Below are positions 6,342 through 9,777 of a DNA stretch of 9,777 nt, piece after piece. The notes under the pieces are model-generated. The model saw nothing but the letters and a program-made list of their open reading frames with translations, made no database searches and was not told where the DNA came from. The DNA is from an uncultured bacterium (GTDB taxonomy: Bacteria; Bacillota; Clostridia; Lachnospirales; Lachnospiraceae): positions 1-9,777 of the forward strand of contig CAMNLO010000040.1 in NCBI GenBank assembly GCA_946543095.1, in the 5' to 3' direction. Position 1 is the first letter of the stretch. Each line of letters opens with the position of its first letter. A program made the translations under genes and the position numbers.

Positions 6342-7721
6342 ATGGACAACCGTTCAAGAGGCGGCCAGGGAACTTTTTTCATTGGGATCCTGCTGTTCGG
6401 CGCCATACTGATCTATCTGGGTTTTATTACATGGCAGTATTTCCATACTACCCAGATCGCCGGCTATCAGGTCAGAGAGGGTTCCCTGTCCACCAACAAC
6501 ATATTCACTGCGATCGCATTAAGGGAGGAGAAGGTTTTTTATTCCTCCCTTTCCGGTTATTTAAACTACTATGCCAGAGAGGGAGAGAAGGTGGCCACCG
6601 GGAACCTGGTGTACGCGGTAGATGAATCCGGACGTCTCCAGGACTATGTGGCCCAGGGCGACTACGGTGAAAATAAACTGAAGAATGAAGATCTCTCTGC
6701 CATCAGGGAAGACATCATGAACTTCGCCTCCGCCTTTTCTCCGGCGGTCTTTGACCCGGTGTATGACTTTAAGGCGGATATGGAAAGTGATGTACAGAAG
6801 CTTTCCAACGCTTCCCTTATGGAAGGGATCGGCAGCCTGAATTCCACCGGCGCTGGGCTGGTGGGATTTTGTTATGCTTCCGAGCCGGGGATCGTGGTCT
6901 ATTCCACCGATGGCTACGAGGAGATGATGCCCGCCCAGGTCACGGCGGAGAACTTCGACCGGGAAAGCTACGAGCGTCATCAGTTCTTTAACGGGGATAT
7001 GATCTCCAATGGAGACGCGATCTACAAGGAATGCGTCAGCGAAGACTGGTCCGTCATCATGCAGGTGGACGAAGAAAAGGCTGCCCAATTGGAAGAGGCC
7101 GGTTATGTCCGGGTCCGTTTCCTGAAGAACCAGGATGAGATTGTGGGGAAGGTTTCCGTGTTCCGTCAGGACATGGAGCACATCTTTGCCCAGGTTTCCT
7201 TTACGAATTCCATGATTATCTTCTGCAGGGACCGTTTTCTGGATGTGGAGCTGATCCTGGATGAGACCATGGGCTTAAAGGTTCCCAAATCCAGCATTGT
7301 TGAGAAGGAATTCTATCTGATCCCGGAGGAGTATGTGTTTGACGATTTCGCTGAGGGCTCCCAGGTCTTAAGGCGCACCTATATGGAGGACGGGACCCTG
7401 TCCCAGGAGAGCGTCCATGTAACGATCCATCAGTATGATGAAGAAAACAAGGAGTACTATATCGACGACACCCAGCTGAATCTGGGAGATATGCTTTTGA
7501 AGCTGGATTCCCCGGATCTCTATACCGTCAGCAAGAGAGGCTCCTTAACAGGCGTGTACAATATCAACAAGGGCTACGCGGATTTCAAGCGGGTGGAGGT
7601 GCTCTCGGAGAATGAAGAGTACGCCATCGTGAAACCCAATTCCGCCTACGGTCTGAATGAGTACGACTTTATCGTGCTGGAGGCGGACAAGGTGCAGGAG
7701 GATGATTTCATCTATGAGTGA
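6342..7721 (+). CDS. HlyD-like single-pass membrane protein (membrane fusion/adaptor fold)
   Basis: The 459-residue protein has a short basic cytoplasmic N terminus, one strong membrane segment at about residues 12-34 and a large external domain. The segment SGYLNYYAREGEKVATGNLVY (about 71-91) looks like the first half of a lipoyl/barrel-sandwich domain, with a possible second half near GIVVYSTDG (183-191). GLKVPKSSIV (311-320) and the C-terminal LYTVSKRGSLTG to GLNEYDFIVLEA region resemble the barrel and membrane-proximal parts of HlyD-type adaptors. No ABC transporter or outer-membrane partner is encoded nearby, and a monoderm needs no tunnel, so export is not established. AGGA at 6328-6331 precedes the ATG at 6342. 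Its stop codon overlaps the yggS start by 8 bases, tying it to the division cluster. The fold assignment is moderate; the function is unknown. Confidence 0.7.
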   Translation: MDNRSRGGQGTFFIGILLFGAILIYLGFITWQYFHTTQIAGYQVREGSLSTNNIFTAIALREEKVFYSSLSGYLNYYAREGEKVATGNLVYAVDESGRLQDYVAQGDYGENKLKNEDLSAIREDIMNFASAFSPAVFDPVYDFKADMESDVQKLSNASLMEGIGSLNSTGAGLVGFCYASEPGIVVYSTDGYEEMMPAQVTAENFDRESYERHQFFNGDMISNGDAIYKECVSEDWSVIMQVDEEKAAQLEEAGYVRVRFLKNQDEIVGKVSVFRQDMEHIFAQVSFTNSMIIFCRDRFLDVELILDETMGLKVPKSSIVEKEFYLIPEEYVFDDFAEGSQVLRRTYMEDGTLSQESVHVTIHQYDEENKEYYIDDTQLNLGDMLLKLDSPDLYTVSKRGSLTGVYNINKGYADFKRVEVLSENEEYAIVKPNSAYGLNEYDFIVLEADKVQEDDFIYE

Positions 7722-8436
7722 TGCGGTGAATGTGAAAGAGAATCTGGAAGCGGTGCGGGAACGGATCCGCAGGGCCTGTGAGCGCTCCGGCAGAAGCGCC
7801 GATTCCGTGACCCTGGTGGCAGTGTCCAAAACAAAGCCTGTAGAGCTTTTGATGGAAGCCTATGACGCCGGCGTCAGGGATTTCGGCGAAAACAAGGTGC
7901 AGGAGATGCTGTCCAAAATGGAGGTAATGCCAAAGGATATCCGCTGGCATCTCATCGGTCATCTCCAGACCAATAAGGTGAAGCAGGTGGTGGGAAAGGC
8001 CCATATTATCCACAGCGTGGACTCTGTGAAGCTTGCGGAAATGATCAGTAAGGAGTCCGTAAAGCAGGGAATCATCACCAGGATCCTGATGGAGATAAAC
8101 ATCGCGGGAGAGGAGTCCAAATTCGGGATCACACCGGAAAACGCGCCGGAAACAGCCCTTGCGATCGCCCGCCTTCCGGGTCTGGAGCTTCGGGGTCTGA
8201 TGTGCGTACCACCATATGTTGATATCAGTGAAAAAAACCGCACATTTTTTTGCGATTTACATAATATTCTAGTTGACATAAAAGAAAAAACTGTGCATAA
8301 TATAGAAGGATTCGGTCTGACGGGCTTTACAGAGCTTTCTATGGGCATGTCCGGGGATTTCGAAACCGCCGTAGAAGAGGGCGCGGATTATGTGCGCGTC
8401 GGAAGCAGTATTTTCGGCGAGCGGGATTATCATTAA
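7714..8436 (+). CDS. yggS: YggS/YlmE family PLP homeostasis protein
   Basis: This is a pyridoxal-5'-phosphate-binding protein with a single alanine-racemase-like TIM barrel. It has no established catalytic reaction and is linked to vitamin B6 and amino/keto acid homeostasis. The 240-residue product is typical in length. Visible family motifs are LVAVSKTKP with the PLP-binding Lys39, FGENKVQE, WHLIGHLQTNK, HSVDS, INIAGEESKFG, GLMCVPP and the C-terminal LSMGMSGDFETAVEEGADYVRVGSSIFGER. The ATG at 7714 overlaps the HlyD-like stop (ATGAGTGA) and follows AGGAGG at 7696-7701. An in-frame ATG at 7657 would add 19 residues read from the wrong frame of the upstream gene, so it is rejected. In Bacillus the orthologue ylmE also lies just upstream of sepF. 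The stretch 8220-8310 is much richer in A and T than the rest and carries a promoter. Confidence 0.95.
   Translation: MSDAVNVKENLEAVRERIRRACERSGRSADSVTLVAVSKTKPVELLMEAYDAGVRDFGENKVQEMLSKMEVMPKDIRWHLIGHLQTNKVKQVVGKAHIIHSVDSVKLAEMISKESVKQGIITRILMEINIAGEESKFGITPENAPETALAIARLPGLELRGLMCVPPYVDISEKNRTFFCDLHNILVDIKEKTVHNIEGFGLTGFTELSMGMSGDFETAVEEGADYVRVGSSIFGERDYH
8273..8301 (+). promoter_or_regulatory. Near-consensus sigma-A promoter inside yggS, reading towards sepF
   Basis: A perfect TTGACA at 8273-8278 is followed after 17 bases by CATAAT at 8296-8301 (5 of 6). It lies in an A+T-rich patch inside the yggS coding region, which encodes the poorly conserved segment between the VPP and SMGMSG motifs. 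Expected transcription start is near 8308, about 160 bases ahead of the sepF ATG. It probably gives sepF and aroB a transcript separate from the upstream genes. Confidence 0.65.
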
Positions 8437-8468
8437 CGCCGGAAAAAACACAGGGAGGATGTACTATT

Positions 8469-8951
8469 ATGGAACTGTTTGGGATGAGACTTCCTTTTGG
8501 AGGCAATGACGACTACGACCTTGACGGCGACGAAGAATTTGATGACGTATACGAAGAAGGTCCTGGCGGCACAGCGCTTCAGCCCAAAAAACGCCGCGAG
8601 CCCGAGGTGGAAGAGAAGCGGATCAAAAAGTTTTCACCCCTTGCAAAAAGAAACAATAAGGGGGAAGCTATGGAAATCTGCCTGATCAAGCCTCAGTCCA
8701 TGGATGATGCCAAGGATCTCACCGACACTCTGTTAAGCGGACAGACCGTGCTCTTAAATCTGGAGGGCATCGATCGCGATATGGCGCAGCGCATTATCGA
8801 CTTCGCCTGCGGCTCCACTTATGCAGTCAGAGGAACGCTCCAGAATATCTCCAATTATATCTATGTCATTGCACCCCAGTCTGTGGGGGTTTCCGGTGAT
8901 TTTCCCCAGGCAGTGACCGGATCTCTGGACTTGAAGACTTTAAGAGGTTAA
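8469..8951 (+). CDS. sepF: Cell division protein SepF
   Basis: SepF binds the FtsZ C-terminal tail, anchors FtsZ to the membrane through an N-terminal amphipathic helix, and polymerises into rings at the septum. The 160-residue product has a short N terminus (MELFGMRLPF), a strongly acidic linker (11 of residues 14-30 are Asp or Glu), a basic patch (KKRREP, KRIKKFSPLAKRNNK at about 40-64), and the SepF core at about 67-146. The core shows ICLIKPQSMDDA, TVLLNLEGIDRDMAQRIIDF, the Gly115 and Gly122 pair in FACGSTYAVRG, and YIYVIAP. The start ATG follows GGGAGG at 8453-8458. It is 32 bases after yggS. It may be transcribed both by readthrough and from the promoter inside yggS. With the local MinC seemingly uncoupled from MinD, SepF is the only clear Z-ring membrane tether encoded here. 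Confidence 0.95.
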   Translation: MELFGMRLPFGGNDDYDLDGDEEFDDVYEEGPGGTALQPKKRREPEVEEKRIKKFSPLAKRNNKGEAMEICLIKPQSMDDAKDLTDTLLSGQTVLLNLEGIDRDMAQRIIDFACGSTYAVRGTLQNISNYIYVIAPQSVGVSGDFPQAVTGSLDLKTLRG

Positions 8952-8957
8952 TACTAC

Positions 8958-9777
8958 ATGGAACGCCTTCCTGTCGCATTTGAAGGCCGCCCGGCTTATG
9001 TTATCCATTTCGAGAGCAGTTTTGATGGCTTACGGGAGGCACTGCAGCAGGAAAGCATTCCTATCTCCGGCCGGAAGATCTGTATCGTAACGGATGAGAC
9101 CGTGGCCGGTTTGTATCTGGATAAGCTGAAGGAGCTTCTTTCCGATACTGCAGGTGAACTGTATCATTTTTCGTTTATTCCCGGAGAGGAGCACAAAAAC
9201 CTGGATGCCCTCTCCGGTTTGTATGCATATCTGATCGAACATCATTTTGACAGAAGCGATCTGCTGATGGCCTTTGGGGGCGGTGTAGTCGGGGATATGA
9301 CGGGCTATGCCGCAGCCAGCTATCTTCGGGGCATCGATTTTATCCAGCTTCCCACCACACTCTTAGCCCAGTGCGATTCCTCCATCGGCGGAAAGACAGC
9401 AGTGGATTTTCAGGGTTATAAGAACATGATCGGCGCCTTTTACATGCCGAAGTTAGTCTATATGAATATGGCCACCCTGAACACGCTTTCCGACAGACAG
9501 TTCCTTTCGGGCTTTGCGGAGGTGATGAAGCACGGCCTGATCAAAGACCGTTCTTATTATGACTGGCTTCTGGAGAAGAAGGAGCTGATCTTAAACAGAG
9601 ATCTTCCGACACTGATCCAAATGATCGAAAGAAGCTGTGAGATCAAAAAAGAGGTGGTGGAAAAGGATCCTAAGGAAAAGGGGGAGAGAGCCCTTTTGAA
9701 TTTCGGTCATTCCATCGGGCATGCCATTGAAAAAGCCTCTGATTTTCAGCTTCTCCACGGGGAATGCGTGGCCATCG
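8958..9777 (+). CDS. aroB: 3-dehydroquinate synthase, 3' end outside the window
   Basis: AroB is the second enzyme of the shikimate pathway: it converts DAHP to 3-dehydroquinate using NAD+ and a divalent metal in the cytoplasm. The first 273 codons are present, out of about 350-360 in the family, and the frame is open at the window end. Seen in order: PGEEHKNLD (nucleotide-binding region), AFGGGVVGDMTGY (105-117), RGIDFIQLPTTLLAQCDSSIGGKTAVD, GFAEVMKHGLIKD with metal ligand Glu188, NFGHSIGHAIE with His251, and LHGECVAI with His267. All three metal ligands are therefore present. The start ATG at 8958 follows AAGAGG at 8942-8947 and lies 6 bases after the sepF stop, so the two are probably co-transcribed. 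Pairing an aromatic biosynthesis gene with sepF has no obvious functional logic. Confidence 0.95.
   Translation, partial: MERLPVAFEGRPAYVIHFESSFDGLREALQQESIPISGRKICIVTDETVAGLYLDKLKELLSDTAGELYHFSFIPGEEHKNLDALSGLYAYLIEHHFDRSDLLMAFGGGVVGDMTGYAAASYLRGIDFIQLPTTLLAQCDSSIGGKTAVDFQGYKNMIGAFYMPKLVYMNMATLNTLSDRQFLSGFAEVMKHGLIKDRSYYDWLLEKKELILNRDLPTLIQMIERSCEIKKEVVEKDPKEKGERALLNFGHSIGHAIEKASDFQLLHGECVAI

Noticed and set aside
6561..7181. Antisense open frame of 206 codons within the HlyD-like gene
   Set aside because: Long only because stop codons are rare on this strand; no start signal or family signature.
7657..7713. Upstream extension of the yggS frame to an ATG at 7657
   Set aside because: The extra 19 residues come from the other frame of the HlyD-like gene. 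The ATG at 7714 has a Shine-Dalgarno site and gives the usual family N terminus.
8231..8254. Short hairpin with A and T runs inside yggS as a terminator
   Set aside because: The possible CGCA/TGCG stem is only 4 base pairs, and the runs encode in-frame residues of YggS; it is better explained as part of the AT-rich promoter patch.

Overview
The window reads as a chromosomal cell-envelope and cell-division locus of a Gram-positive Firmicute. Lachnospiraceae (Clostridium cluster XIVa) is the most likely family, because of the mrdA-minC-rodA-mgsA gene order, the very long clostridial form of PBP2, and the P-loop/HlyD-like/yggS/sepF neighbourhood. That assignment rests on remembered gene order and protein style, not on a search. 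All recognised genes are on the + strand and packed tightly. There are no tRNAs, rRNAs, CRISPR arrays, insertion sequences or phage genes.

Region 1 (1-4387) is the elongation/Min block. It holds the 3' part of a class B penicillin-binding protein (PBP2), minC, and the SEDS glycosyltransferase rodA. PBP2 and RodA are the transpeptidase/glycosyltransferase pair of the elongasome. minC runs straight into rodA with a 1-base overlap, so minD and minE, which usually lie between them in related clostridia, are missing here. The MinC MinD-binding motif (RSGQ) is also altered.

Region 2 (4388-5796) is an mgsA-family gene followed, with a 17-base overlap, by a lipoprotein D-alanyl-D-alanine carboxypeptidase. 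The MgsA protein keeps the phosphate-binding loop but has lost most of the conserved catalytic acidic residues. It may not make methylglyoxal.

The 112-base gap at 5797-5908 is the only sizeable non-coding stretch. It carries a good promoter candidate, a tandem 9-base repeat inside that promoter's spacer, and a leader with alternative pairings. It probably starts a second transcription unit.

Region 3 (5909-9777) holds a small P-loop NTPase of unknown role, an HlyD-like single-pass membrane protein, the PLP protein yggS, the FtsZ-anchoring protein sepF, and aroB, which is cut by the window end. A near-consensus promoter lies inside the 3' half of yggS, in an unusually AT-rich patch, and probably gives sepF-aroB its own transcript.

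The observations most worth following are: MinC apparently uncoupled from MinD (missing partner genes plus a lost binding motif), the catalytically degenerate MgsA homologue in the same operon, and the uncharacterised P-loop/HlyD-like pair between the cell-wall and division genes.
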